A program made the position numbers and the translations under genes. From Salipiger profundus (GTDB lineage Bacteria; Pseudomonadota; Alphaproteobacteria; Rhodobacterales; Rhodobacteraceae), in the NCBI RefSeq assembly GCF_001969385.1, contig NZ_CP014796.1, positions 2,435,501-2,499,500 of the forward strand: DNA of 64,000 bases. Reading direction: 5' to 3'. The notes beneath the pieces are model-generated. The model did not search any database. It had not been told where the DNA came from and saw only the letters and a list, made by a program, of their open reading frames with translations. Shown in pieces: positions 41,512-49,686 of the stretch; positions within the stretch are counted from its first letter, which is position 1, and the number at the start of each line of letters is the position of its first letter.

Positions 41512-42501
41512 ATGGACATCGACGATCTGGCGGAGCGTATCCTGAAGGGGGAACGCCGGGCGCTGGCGCGGGCGATCACGCTGGTGGAAAGCGGGCGGGC
41601 GGATCACCGGGCGGAGGCGCGGGCGCTGATCGAGCGGCTGCGCGGGCACGGGCGCGAGGCGCTGCGGATCGGGCTTTCGGGCACGCCGGGGGTCGGCAAG
41701 TCGACCTTCATCGAGAGCTTCGGCATGATGCTCATCGCGCAGGGGCTGAAGGTCGCGGTGCTGGCAGTGGACCCGTCCTCGGCGCGGTCGGGCGGCTCGA
41801 TCCTCGGCGACAAGACGCGGATGGAGCAGCTGAGCCGCGAGCGTGACGCCTTCATCCGGCCGTCGCCGTCGCAGTCGCACCTCGGCGGCGTGGCGCGGCG
41901 CACGCGCGAGGCGATCGACCTCTGCGAGGCGGCGGGATTCGACGTGATCCTCATCGAGACGGTGGGCGTGGGTCAGTCCGAGACGGTGGTGGCCGAGATG
42001 TCGGACCTGTTCATGCTGCTGCTGGCGCCCGCCGGGGGCGACGAGTTGCAGGGGGTGAAGCGCGGGATCATGGAGACCGCCGACATCATCCTCGTCAACA
42101 AGGCCGACGGCGAGCTGAAGGCCACGGCGACGCGCACCTGCGCCGACTATGCCGGCGCGCTGCGGCTGCTGCGCAAGCGGCCGCAGGACCCCGAGGGCTT
42201 CCCCAAGGCGCTGACCGTCTCGGCGGTCGAGCAGAGCGGGCTGGAACATGCCTGGGAGGAGATGCAGGCGCTGACCGACTGGCGGCGCGAGACCGGCCAT
42301 TTTGCCGGGCGGAGGGCCGAGCAGGCGCGCTACTGGTTCGAGGCGGAGGTGCGCGAGGGGCTGCTGGCGCGGCTCAGGCGCGAGCCGGTCAGGGGCGCGA
42401 TGCAGGCGCTGGCGCGGCAGGTCGAGGCGGGCGAGATCAGCGCCGCCGTCGCCGCCGAGGAACTGCTCGAGACCTACCTGGGGGAGAGCCAGCCCGCATG
42501 A
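41512..42501 (+). CDS. meaB: Methylmalonyl-CoA mutase-associated GTPase MeaB
   Basis: G3E-family GTPase (329 residues) that loads and protects the adenosylcobalamin of methylmalonyl-CoA mutase. P-loop GLSGTPGVGKSTFIESFG near residue 58, AVDPSSARSGGSILGDKTRM, FIRPSPSQSHLGGVARRTRE, IETVGVGQSETVVAEMSD, and VNKADGELKATA as the guanine-specificity motif. The mutase gene is not in this window. The stop overlaps the next start as ATGA. Confidence 0.95.
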   Translation: MDIDDLAERILKGERRALARAITLVESGRADHRAEARALIERLRGHGREALRIGLSGTPGVGKSTFIESFGMMLIAQGLKVAVLAVDPSSARSGGSILGDKTRMEQLSRERDAFIRPSPSQSHLGGVARRTREAIDLCEAAGFDVILIETVGVGQSETVVAEMSDLFMLLLAPAGGDELQGVKRGIMETADIILVNKADGELKATATRTCADYAGALRLLRKRPQDPEGFPKALTVSAVEQSGLEHAWEEMQALTDWRRETGHFAGRRAEQARYWFEAEVREGLLARLRREPVRGAMQALARQVEAGEISAAVAAEELLETYLGESQPA

Positions 42502-43307
42502 GGGCCGAGCGCGTCTTCGACGGCGCGCTGCTGCGGGCCGATCTGTTCAAGGGCGACCGACGACGGCTTTTCGTGAGCTTCCGGCAACGGGTCGGCGCGC
42601 CGGGCACCTTCGAGGATGCGCGGCCGGTGCGGGCCTATACCGCGAAGGGCTACGCGCATCTGCATATCCAGAGCCGCTGGAACGACTGGTTCGTCAACGC
42701 CGAGACCCCGGCGCTGGAGGCGGCGCTGCGGGCGCTTGCGCCGCGCTACCTTCGGGCGGTGGCGCTGGGGTTCTCGATGGGCGGCTACGGTGCGCTGCGA
42801 TTCTCCGGCGTGCTGGGGCTCGCGCAGGTGATCGCGGTGGCGCCGCAGGTCTCGATCGCGCCCGAGGTGGTGCCCTGGGACCCGCGCTACCGGGTCGAGG
42901 CCGGCGGCTTCGATGCCGTGGCGGGGGATCTGCGCCTGCACGGCAACCGCGACCTGCGCGGCGTGGTGCTCTGCGATCCCTTCCTCGGCATGGACCTGCG
43001 GCACGCGGCTCTGGCGCAGGCGCAGGCGTTGTTTCCGCGCCTGCGGATCTGCCGGCTTGCGGGCGGGGGCCATCCTCCGACGCGGGTGCTGCGGCAGGGC
43101 GGGGCATTCCCAGCGCTGCAGGCGCAGCTCTTTCACGGCGGTGTCGACGCGGCGGCGCTGATCGGCACGCACCGGCTGGCGCGGCGCTGCTCGCCGAGCT
43201 ATTTCGCGCACATGAGCCGGGTCGCGAAACGGCGCGGGAGGCCCGTGCTGGCGGCGCGGCTGGAGGCCCTCGGAGCGGCGGCGGAGCCGGTCGTGAACAA
43301 GGGGTGA
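42498..43307 (+). CDS. Alpha/beta-hydrolase-fold protein of unknown substrate
   Basis: 269 residues. The nucleophile-elbow motif GFSMGGYGALRFSG near residue 94 fits a serine hydrolase or acyltransferase. HIQSRWNDWFVNAETPALEA is another conserved-looking block. A C-terminal His candidate lies in GGGHPPTRVL, but the acid residue is not obvious. No signal peptide. The start overlaps meaB by 4 bp (ATGA), so it is translated with it, though a functional link is not evident. I do not recognise a named family. Confidence 0.75.
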   Translation: MRAERVFDGALLRADLFKGDRRRLFVSFRQRVGAPGTFEDARPVRAYTAKGYAHLHIQSRWNDWFVNAETPALEAALRALAPRYLRAVALGFSMGGYGALRFSGVLGLAQVIAVAPQVSIAPEVVPWDPRYRVEAGGFDAVAGDLRLHGNRDLRGVVLCDPFLGMDLRHAALAQAQALFPRLRICRLAGGGHPPTRVLRQGGAFPALQAQLFHGGVDAAALIGTHRLARRCSPSYFAHMSRVAKRRGRPVLAARLEALGAAAEPVVNKG

Positions 43308-43326
43308 AAGGCTGCTTGCGAAGGGC

Positions 43327-43355
43327 TTGACGCGCAGGGGGCTTGAGGCTAGAGA
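43327..43355 (+). promoter_or_regulatory. Probable rpmB promoter
   Basis: TTGACG and TAGAGA at 17-bp spacing, 111 bp before rpmB. A hairpin follows in the leader. Confidence 0.5.
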
Positions 43356-43371
43356 AGCCCGACCAGATTCC

Positions 43372-43391
43372 GGGCGCCCCTGGCGGCGCCC
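43372..43391 (+). promoter_or_regulatory. Leader hairpin upstream of rpmB
   Basis: GGGCGCC and GGCGCCC form a 7-bp stem around CCTGGC, followed by TTTC. It lies in the predicted rpmB leader and could be an attenuator or the end of upstream transcription. Confidence 0.4.
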
Positions 43392-43466
43392 TTTCATATT
43401 GGCGGAAAGATCGGCAGACACTGCCTGACAGCCGGATTTTCGCCCCGAGACGATGAGGATGGACCC

Positions 43467-43757
43467 ATGTCGCGCGTATGCGAACTGACCGGCAAAGGCC
43501 CGATGACGGGTCACAATGTGAGCCACGCCAACAACAAGACCAAGCGGCGCTTCCTGCCGAACCTGAACGATGTCACCCTGCAGTCCGAGACCCTCGGACG
43601 CGGCGTCAAGCTGCGCATCTCGGCCTCGGCCCTGCGCTCGGTGGACCATCGCGGCGGTCTTGACAAGTTCCTTGCCAAGGCAAAGGACACCGACCTCAGC
43701 ACCAATGCGCTGAAGGTGAAGAAAGAGATCGCGAAGGCCCAGGCCGCCCAGGCCTGA
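43467..43757 (+). CDS. rpmB: 50S ribosomal protein L28
   Basis: Large-subunit ribosomal protein, 96 residues. Starts [20 protein letters not shown] and continues [16 protein letters not shown], the L28 signature; only one Cys (Cys5) is present. GAGGA lies 7 nt before the ATG. Single gene with promoter candidate and a strong terminator. Confidence 0.97.
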   Translation: MSRVCELTGKGPMTGHNVSHANNKTKRRFLPNLNDVTLQSETLGRGVKLRISASALRSVDHRGGLDKFLAKAKDTDLSTNALKVKKEIAKAQAAQA

Positions 43758-43781
43758 TTCGCCGACTCCACAGGATTATCC

Positions 43782-43820
43782 ACAGGCCCGGTGCGCGATG
43801 CGCCGGGCCTGTTTCCTTTT
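43782..43820 (+). terminator. Intrinsic terminator of rpmB
   Basis: ACAGGCCCGG and CCGGGCCTGT pair perfectly over 10 bp around an 11-nt loop, followed by TTCCTTTT. It starts 25 bp after the rpmB stop. Confidence 0.8.
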
Positions 43821-43861
43821 GTCGCGTTACATTTGGGCGAGTCTTGCCTACAGATTGCGCG

Positions 43862-44212
43862 ATGCAACGGAAAAGATATCCCTTCGCTGCTTATCTGCTT
43901 GCGCTGGCGGTCGCGCTGACCGGTTACCAGATGGCGGTGGCGCGGGCGCAGCCGGCGCCGGCGGGCGAAGTGGTGATCTGCTCCGGGCTCGGCCTGGTCA
44001 CCGTTCTGGTGGACGAGACCGGGGCACCGGTCAGCCGGGCGCATGTCTGTCCCGATGGGCTGCTCACGCTTTTCACCTCGGTCGGAGGTGGCTGGGAGCC
44101 GCCGGTTCATGCCTCTGTCTGGCACGACGTCGCGCAGGGCGACGCGATCTGGCGCGCCGAAGGGCGCCGCGCGCCGGGGCCGCAGGCCCGCGACCCGCCG
44201 CCGGGTGTCTGA
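43862..44212 (+). CDS. DUF2946-like small exported protein
   Basis: 116 residues with a signal peptide (YPFAAYLLALAVALTGYQMA). The mature part has ICSGLGLVTVLVDETGAPVS and AHVCPDGLLTLF. The paired Cys and 'HxCPD' layout resemble the DUF2946 family, often found next to periplasmic copper chaperones. The copper-chaperone gene follows after 43 bp, so a role in copper handling is likely by context. Start at 43862 chosen to give the signal peptide; 43844 is an in-frame ATG. Confidence 0.65.
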   Translation: MQRKRYPFAAYLLALAVALTGYQMAVARAQPAPAGEVVICSGLGLVTVLVDETGAPVSRAHVCPDGLLTLFTSVGGGWEPPVHASVWHDVAQGDAIWRAEGRRAPGPQARDPPPGV

Positions 44213-44255
44213 ACTCCATCTTCAAGGAAACAGACAGACCCAGAGGACGAACAGC

Positions 44256-44714
44256 ATGAAATCCCTGATTCTCGCAGGTGCCGCGGCGCTTGCCTTCTCC
44301 GCTCCCGCCCTTGCCGACATCGTGGTCAAGGACGCCTACGCCCGCAGCGCCATGGCCACCGCCAAGACCGGCGCCGCCTTCATGGTGATCGAGAACACCG
44401 GCGCCGGGGACGACCGGCTGGTCTCGGTCAGTTCGGACGCGGCGGCCAAGGTGGAGCTTCACACCCATATCGCCGACGACAACGGCGTGATGCGGATGAC
44501 CGAAGTCGAGGAAGGCTTCGTGATTCCCGCGAATGGCAGCCACGCTCTGAAGCGCGGTGGCGATCACGTCATGTTCATGGGGCTGACCGCGCCGTTCGAG
44601 CAGGACAAGACCGTGACCGTCACGCTGACGTTCGAGGCCGCCGGCGAGAAGGTGGTCGAGATCCCCGTCGATCTCGAGCGCCAGCCGACGCACGGCATGA
44701 AGCACGGCAACTGA
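44256..44714 (+). CDS. PCuAC-type periplasmic copper(I) chaperone
   Basis: 152 residues. Signal peptide MKSLILAGAAALAFSAPALA, then a cupredoxin-like domain with the copper ligands HxnMx~21HxM: ELHTHIADDNGVMRM and the later HALKRGGDHVMFMGL. Delivers Cu(I) to cytochrome c oxidase assembly in the periplasm. The C-terminal tail ends HGMKHGN, which may add a weak metal site. GAGGA precedes the ATG. Likely co-transcribed with the DUF2946-like gene. Confidence 0.92.
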   Translation: MKSLILAGAAALAFSAPALADIVVKDAYARSAMATAKTGAAFMVIENTGAGDDRLVSVSSDAAAKVELHTHIADDNGVMRMTEVEEGFVIPANGSHALKRGGDHVMFMGLTAPFEQDKTVTVTLTFEAAGEKVVEIPVDLERQPTHGMKHGN

Positions 44715-44735
44715 GCCTAGTCCAGATTGCATGAG

Positions 44736-44769
44736 CGGCGCGCACTGGGCTCCGGTGCGCGCCGGTTTC
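44736..44769 (+). terminator. Terminator after the copper chaperone gene
   Basis: CGGCGCGCAC and GTGCGCGCCG form a perfect 10-bp stem around 9 nt, followed by GTTTC. It lies between the chaperone gene and convergent cobB. Confidence 0.6.
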
Positions 44770-44791
44770 ATGCCTTCGGGGCGTCAGCAAT

Positions 44792-45499
44792 CTATGCGCA
44801 GGACGGTATGCCGCGCAGCAGCGCTGCCACCCACTCGGGCACGATCCGGCTGGCCGGGCCGACGCGGTGCTCCTGGAAGATCCGGCTGACATCGCTGTCG
44901 CTGAGGTTCAGCTCGACCGTGCGTGCGCCGGCGAAGGTGGCTTCCTCCACGAAGCCGGCGGCGGGGTAGACCTTGCCCGAGGTGCCGACGGCAGCGAAGA
45001 GATCGCAGGTCAGCAGGTGCTCCTCGATGCGGTCCATGTGATAGGGCATCTCTCCGAACCACACGACATCGGGCCGGCCAGCCCCGGCGCCGCAGGCGGG
45101 GCAGGGCTCGCCCACGACCATCTCGGGCGGCGCCGGCCAGCGGTGCCCGCAGGCATGGCAGAGCGCGCTGTCGAGGGCGCCGTGCATGTGGATGACCTCG
45201 GCGCCGGCCTTCTCGTGCAGCCCGTCGACGTTCTGCGTGACGATCACCACCTCGCCGGGCCAGTCGCGCTGGAGCCGCGCAAGCGCCTCGTGGGCAGGGT
45301 TCGGCGTCGCCTCGGCGGCCTGCGCGCGCCGGGCGTTATAGAAGCCGTGCACCAGCGCCGGATCATGCGCGAAGCCCTCGGGCGTGGCCACGTCCTGGAT
45401 GCGGTGTTTCGCCCAGAGGCCGCCCTCGTCGCGGAACGTGCCCAGCCCGCTTTCCGCCGAGATGCCGGCGCCGGTCAGAATGACGATCTTGTCGGCCAT
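44792..45499 (-). CDS. cobB: NAD-dependent protein deacylase (sirtuin, CobB type)
   Basis: 235 residues. Removes acetyl or succinyl groups from protein lysines using NAD. NAD site GAGISAESGLGTFRDEGG near the N-terminus, TQNVDGLHEKAGAEVIHMHG with the catalytic His, and a four-Cys zinc site (CHAC and CPAC). FYNARR near residue 50 matches the Tyr/Arg pair that lets CobB accept succinyl-lysine. Divergent from the phosphatase gene at 45555. Confidence 0.94.
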   Translation of the reverse strand: MADKIVILTGAGISAESGLGTFRDEGGLWAKHRIQDVATPEGFAHDPALVHGFYNARRAQAAEATPNPAHEALARLQRDWPGEVVIVTQNVDGLHEKAGAEVIHMHGALDSALCHACGHRWPAPPEMVVGEPCPACGAGAGRPDVVWFGEMPYHMDRIEEHLLTCDLFAAVGTSGKVYPAAGFVEEATFAGARTVELNLSDSDVSRIFQEHRVGPASRIVPEWVAALLRGIPSCA

Positions 45500-45554
45500 G
45501 CCGCTTTTCCCCCTGTGTCGAACCGTTTAGGGTCGGGCGCGAAAGGAAGCGCCC

Positions 45555-46010
45555 ATGGTCCAGAGTATTCTCTTCGTCTGTCTCGGCAACATCTGCCGGT
45601 CGCCCTCGGCCGAGGGCGTGCTGCGTGCCATGGCCGAGGCGCGCGGGCTCGCGCTCGAGATCGACAGCGCCGGAACCGACGCCTTCCACGTCGGCGAACA
45701 GCCCTATCCGCCGATGCAGCGCGTGGCGCGGACGCGGGGGTACGATCTCTCGGGGCAGCGGGCGCGGCGCTTCACCCCGGATGATTTCGACCGGTTCGAC
45801 CTGATCCTTGCGATGGACGAGGCCAACTTCGCCCATCTTGAGCGGGCCCGTCCGGAGAATAGCCGCGCCGGGCTTGGTCTGTTCATGGATTACGCGCCCG
45901 GGGCCGGCACACACGAGGTGCCAGACCCCTATTACACGCGCGATTTCGAGGGCACGCTGGACCTGATCGAAGCCGCGGCCGAGGGGCTGCTGGCTCAGTT
46001 GGCGGAATAG
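45555..46010 (+). CDS. Low-molecular-weight protein tyrosine phosphatase
   Basis: 151 residues. The P-loop is CLGNICRS at residues 9-16 (CX5R), preceded by ILFV. The general-acid Asp is in VPDPYYTRDFEGTLDL. Start supported by AAAGGAAG 8 nt upstream. The final 16 bp overlap the convergent small gene at 45995-46180. Substrate unknown; no polysaccharide genes are nearby that would suggest a Wzb role. Confidence 0.93.
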   Translation: MVQSILFVCLGNICRSPSAEGVLRAMAEARGLALEIDSAGTDAFHVGEQPYPPMQRVARTRGYDLSGQRARRFTPDDFDRFDLILAMDEANFAHLERARPENSRAGLGLFMDYAPGAGTHEVPDPYYTRDFEGTLDLIEAAAEGLLAQLAE

Positions 46011-46180
46011 ATCGACCGCGCCACGAGCCATGTGACCGGCAGCGCGACGACCGCGCCCACGAAGGCGCCGGTCACGATGGGCACGAGCGTGTCGTAGCCG
46101 GTCACCAGCGCGACGACGACGAGGCTGCCTGCCAGGGTCGTGCCGATCAGCGAATAGAGAATGCCTGCGAGTCTGAGCAT
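45995..46180 (-). CDS. Small two-helix membrane protein (61 residues)
   Basis: MLRLAGILYSLIGTTLAGSL begins a protein that is almost all membrane: two helices (residues ~5-27 and ~33-53) with LVTGYDTLVPI between. Similar short Rhodobacterales proteins are, as I recall, often labelled 'CTP synthetase'; that label is clearly wrong, since the real CTP synthase is encoded at 47266-48909. It overlaps the phosphatase gene tail-to-tail by 16 bp. A perfect FNR-type box lies 62 bp upstream of its start. Confidence 0.75.
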   Translation of the reverse strand: MLRLAGILYSLIGTTLAGSLVVVALVTGYDTLVPIVTGAFVGAVVALPVTWLVARSIYSAN

Positions 46181-46241
46181 GTCGGGTCTCCGGATGTGGC
46201 GCGTTCAGGCGACATGTCATTCGAAACAGCAGTTGGTTTCC

Positions 46242-46255
46242 TTGATTCGCATCAA
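46242..46255. promoter_or_regulatory. Perfect FNR/CRP-type box
   Basis: TTGATTCGCATCAA matches the FnrL/Dnr consensus TTGAT-N4-ATCAA exactly. It lies between divergent genes, 62 bp from the small membrane protein start and 92 bp from the DUF1353 lipoprotein start. FNR-type regulators respond to oxygen loss or nitric oxide. The box sits inside a wider dyad, CAGTTG...CAACTG. Confidence 0.65.
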
Positions 46256-46346
46256 CTGTCGAGGCGGGAATCCGGCACCTTGTGCGGGCGGGGAAGCTGC
46301 CGCTAACCTCGCGGAAGGTGTTTTCAGAACCAGAGGTATTTCCCCC

Positions 46347-47165
46347 ATGCACAGAGTGTGGCTGCCCGGTGCGCTTCTCGCAGGCCTCGCCGCCTGCGCG
46401 CCGACGACGCAGGACGTGGACGGCGTCCGCGTGCTCTATGAAGCCAATTGCGCGGTGCGGCCCGGCAATTGCGGCTACGAGAACACGCCGGTCCGGGTGG
46501 TCGACAGGCCGGTGACGCTGCCGAAGCGGGCCTATACCTTCTTTCCGCTGGCCGAGCCGCTGCGCTTCGTGGATGCCAACCGCAGGGTCTGGCACGCGCC
46601 GGCGGGCACGCTCACCGACGGCGCCTCGATTCCGAAGATCTTCGTGTCGATCCTCGGTCGGCCTACCGCGCCGGAATACGTCGACGCCGCCGCCATGCAC
46701 GATGCCTATTGCGGGGTCGGGAACGAAGGCGGCGCCTTCTACCACCAGGCGCGCTGGGAAGACGTGCACCGGATGTTCTTCGACGCGCTGGTGGTGTCGG
46801 GTACGCCCGAGCGCCGCGCCAAGGTGATGTTCGCGGCGGTGTGGCTCGGCGGGCCCCGCTGGAAGGTCTACTACACGCTGGACGCGCTGCCGGTGGCCAC
46901 GAAGCAGCAGGCCATGGCGCAGGCGATGGCCTATATCGAGGCAAACGACCCGAGCCTGTCTCAGCTCGTCCGGTATCTCGAGAGACTGGAAAAGCGGATG
47001 ATCCGGCAGCATCCGGACCTCTACCCGCATCTCAACCCGGGCGATGACGACCGGATGGGATACGAGGAAGAGCCCTACGAACCCTCTGAGCCAGAAGGGC
47101 CCTACGAGCCACCGGTTCAGGACGATGTCTTTGACGAGGGGGCCGGGGAGGGCACCGCGCTCTGA
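46347..47165 (+). CDS. DUF1353 lipoprotein
   Basis: 272 residues. Signal peptide MHRVWLPGALLAGLAACAPT with lipobox LAAC, so membrane-anchored. The DUF1353 core shows VWHAPAGTLTDGASIPKIF and AAMHDAYCGVGNEGGAFYH, including the DGASIP and His-Asp signatures of the family. The C-terminal ~50 residues are Glu/Pro-rich and disordered (EEEPYEPSEPEGPYEPP). Members also occur in phages, but nothing else phage-like is near. A perfect FNR-type box 92 bp upstream suggests control by oxygen or NO. Function unknown. Confidence 0.8.
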   Translation: MHRVWLPGALLAGLAACAPTTQDVDGVRVLYEANCAVRPGNCGYENTPVRVVDRPVTLPKRAYTFFPLAEPLRFVDANRRVWHAPAGTLTDGASIPKIFVSILGRPTAPEYVDAAAMHDAYCGVGNEGGAFYHQARWEDVHRMFFDALVVSGTPERRAKVMFAAVWLGGPRWKVYYTLDALPVATKQQAMAQAMAYIEANDPSLSQLVRYLERLEKRMIRQHPDLYPHLNPGDDDRMGYEEEPYEPSEPEGPYEPPVQDDVFDEGAGEGTAL

Positions 47166-47225
47166 GCGCGGTGGCCGTCGCAGGGAGCGGTCCGGACTGC
47201 CGGGCGCCCCGCTGGACCAAGAGGG

Positions 47226-47249
47226 GCGGCGCCCGTCCTCGGGCGCCGC
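47226..47249. terminator. Hairpin between DUF1353 gene and pyrG
   Basis: GCGGCGCCCG and CGGGCGCCGC pair perfectly over 10 bp around TCCT, between convergent stops. No U-tract. Confidence 0.5.
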
Positions 47250-47265
47250 GTCCGGAGCGGCCGGT

Positions 47266-48909
47266 TCAGACCAGCCGCGAGCTTTCCTTGGCCGCGCGGA
47301 CGAAGTCCTTGAAAAGCGGGTGCGGATCGAAGGGCTTCGACTTCAGCTCAGGGTGGAACTGCACGCCGATGAACCACGGGTGATCCGGCCATTCCACGAT
47401 TTCCGGCAGGCGACCGTCGGGCGACATGCCCGAGAAGCACAAGCCACCCTTCTCGAGCGCCTCGCGATACTTGATGTCGACCTCGTAGCGGTGGCGGTGA
47501 CGCTCGTCGATGGCGGTGGTGCCGTAGACCTGCGCGACCTTCGAGCCTTCCTTGAGGACGGCGTCATAGGCGCCGAGACGCATGGTGCCGCCCTTGTCGT
47601 CGGCAACCGAGCGGTTGACCTTCTCGTTGCCCTGCACCCACTCCTTGAGGTGGTAGACGACCGGCTCGAAGCGCTTCTCGCCCTTCTCGTGGTCGAATTC
47701 CTCGGAGCCGGCCTTGGACACGCCGGCCACGTTGCGGGCCGCCTCGATCACCGCCATCTGCATCCCGAGGCAGATCCCGAGATAGGGGATCTCGTGTTCG
47801 CGGGCGAACTTGGCCGCCTTTATCTTGCCCTCGGTGCCGCGCTCGCCGAAGCCGCCGGGAACGAGGATCGCGTCGTAGCCCTCGAGGTAGGGCGAGGGGT
47901 CTTCGCGTTCGAAGAGCTCGGCATCGACCCAGTTCAGCTTGACCTTGACCCGGTTGGCGATGCCGCCATGGGTCAACGCCTCGGCGATGGATTTGTAGGC
48001 ATCCTCGAGCTGCGTGTACTTGCCGACGATGGCGACGTTTACCTCGCCCTCGGGGTTGTGGATGCGCTCGGAGACGTCATCCCATTTCGAGAGATTCGGC
48101 TGCGGGGCAGGGGTGATCTGGAAGGCGTCGAGCACCGCCTGGTCGAGCCCTTCGCGATGGTAGGCGAGCGGCGCGTCGTAGATCGACGGCAGATCCTGCG
48201 CGGCGATGACGCTCTCGGGGCGGACGTTGCAGAACAGCGCCAGCTTCTCGCGCTCCTTCTGCGGGATCGGCCCCTCGGAGCGGCAGACGAGGATGTCCGG
48301 CGCGATGCCGATCGAGCGCAGTTCCTTGACCGAGTGCTGCGTCGGCTTGGTCTTCAGCTCGCCCGACGCCTTGATCCACGGCAGCAGCGTCAGGTGCATG
48401 AAGATGCACTGGCCGCGCGGCTTGTCCTGACCGAACTGGCGGATCGCCTCGAAGAATGGCAGGCCCTCGATGTCGCCGACGGTGCCGCCGATCTCGCAGA
48501 GCATGAAGTCGACCTCGTCCTCGCCGACCGACAGCCAGTCCTTGATCTCGTTGGTGACGTGCGGAATGACCTGGATGGTCTTGCCGAGGTAGTCGCCGCG
48601 GCGCTCCTTCTCGAGCACGTTGGTGTAGATGCGCCCCGAAGAGACCGAGTCGGTCTTGCGGGCGGGCACGCCGGTGAAGCGCTCGTAGTGACCGAGGTCG
48701 AGGTCGGTCTCGGCGCCGTCATCGGTGACGAAGACCTCGCCGTGCTCGAACGGCGACATCGTGCCCGGATCGACGTTCAGGTAGGGATCGAGCTTGCGCA
48801 GCCGGACGGAAAAGCCGCGCGCCTGAAGAAGCGCGCCGAGCGCGGCCGACGCAAGGCCCTTGCCAAGCGAAGATACCACACCGCCGGTGATGAAGATGTA
48901 ACGTGCCAT
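47266..48909 (-). CDS. pyrG: CTP synthase
   Basis: Makes CTP from UTP, ATP and glutamine. 547 residues: synthetase domain starting [20 protein letters not shown], with [20 protein letters not shown] for metal and nucleotide binding; the glutaminase domain has the nucleophile in [18 protein letters not shown] near residue 380 and the C-terminal His-Glu in [18 protein letters not shown]. It follows secG on the same strand after 172 bp, the usual alphaproteobacterial secG-pyrG order. Confidence 0.97.
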   Translation of the reverse strand: MARYIFITGGVVSSLGKGLASAALGALLQARGFSVRLRKLDPYLNVDPGTMSPFEHGEVFVTDDGAETDLDLGHYERFTGVPARKTDSVSSGRIYTNVLEKERRGDYLGKTIQVIPHVTNEIKDWLSVGEDEVDFMLCEIGGTVGDIEGLPFFEAIRQFGQDKPRGQCIFMHLTLLPWIKASGELKTKPTQHSVKELRSIGIAPDILVCRSEGPIPQKEREKLALFCNVRPESVIAAQDLPSIYDAPLAYHREGLDQAVLDAFQITPAPQPNLSKWDDVSERIHNPEGEVNVAIVGKYTQLEDAYKSIAEALTHGGIANRVKVKLNWVDAELFEREDPSPYLEGYDAILVPGGFGERGTEGKIKAAKFAREHEIPYLGICLGMQMAVIEAARNVAGVSKAGSEEFDHEKGEKRFEPVVYHLKEWVQGNEKVNRSVADDKGGTMRLGAYDAVLKEGSKVAQVYGTTAIDERHRHRYEVDIKYREALEKGGLCFSGMSPDGRLPEIVEWPDHPWFIGVQFHPELKSKPFDPHPLFKDFVRAAKESSRLV

Positions 48910-49081
48910 GGTGGCGCGACCCCGTGATTTTTCTCAAGTTCAGGACACCCGCAGTCCTTCAGGACCGCAGCATCACGGGAGTCCATCTTATAGAGATTCG
49001 CGCATCACTGTCCAGACGACCGCAAGATGCTGTTGCGGTGCCGGGCGCGGCCCTCAATCTATGGTGGTTTGTCTGCTGCGC

Positions 49082-49471
49082 TTAGTCCGCGCGCGGAACC
49101 AGAGGAGCGTCGGGCGACGTGTTGCCGTCTTCCGCCGAGGGCGGGGGCAGCAGTGCGTCGGTGTCAATCCCGTCGGTGCCGGTCGCGGAACCGCCTGTCT
49201 CGGCCGCCGGAGCGTTGCCGGTCAGCCGGTCCATGACCGAAACGCCCGAGGCATCCTGCGCCGCGATGACGGTCAGCGTCAGCGAGGTGACGATGAACCC
49301 GATGGCAAGCGCCCAGGTGACCTTTCCGAGGGCCGTCGCGGCCGCGCGCTGGCTCATTGCGCCGCCGCCGCCGCCCATGCCGAGCCCGCCCCCTTCGGAG
49401 CGCTGCAGCAGCACCACGCCGATCAGCGAGAGCGCGAGGAGAAGATGCACGATGAGAATGACGTTCTGCAT
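49082..49471 (-). CDS. secG: Protein-export membrane protein SecG
   Basis: Small subunit of the SecYEG channel, 129 residues. Helix 1 MQNVILIVHLLLALSLIGVV, then the conserved cytoplasmic LLQRSEGGGLGMGGGGG loop, helix 2 VTWALAIGFIVTSLTLTVIA and a long acidic Ala/Pro-rich tail. A promoter candidate lies 33 bp upstream. pyrG follows. Confidence 0.93.
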   Translation of the reverse strand: MQNVILIVHLLLALSLIGVVLLQRSEGGGLGMGGGGGAMSQRAAATALGKVTWALAIGFIVTSLTLTVIAAQDASGVSVMDRLTGNAPAAETGGSATGTDGIDTDALLPPPSAEDGNTSPDAPLVPRAD

Positions 49472-49503
49472 GGAAGGTCCCGAAGCCTGCGGTCTTGGCG
49501 CGC

Positions 49504-49532
49504 TATGTAGGGGAAGCAGCCGAGGGGCGCAA
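49504..49532 (-). promoter_or_regulatory. Probable secG(-pyrG) promoter
   Basis: Minus strand TTGCGC and TACATA with 17-bp spacing, ending 32 bp before the secG ATG. Confidence 0.5.
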
Positions 49533-49616
49533 CCCGCGACATGACCCCTGTGCGCGGCTGTCCGCATAACGTCGGGACGCTGCCGTGCAGCGTTAGCGCC
49601 TATCATTCAGAGGTTG

Positions 49617-49634
49617 TTTGATCGTTCGGTCAAA
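49617..49634. promoter_or_regulatory. Operator-like dyad upstream of the DMT transporter
   Basis: TTTGATCGTTCGGTCAAA is an 18-bp dyad with one mismatched pair, in the style of TetR-family operators. It lies 52 bp before the transporter start. No regulator gene is adjacent. Confidence 0.4.
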
Positions 49635-49686
49635 ATGACCACAGGTAGTGCTTGCCGGATGAAAATGCCGCAGATAGGCTTTTTGC

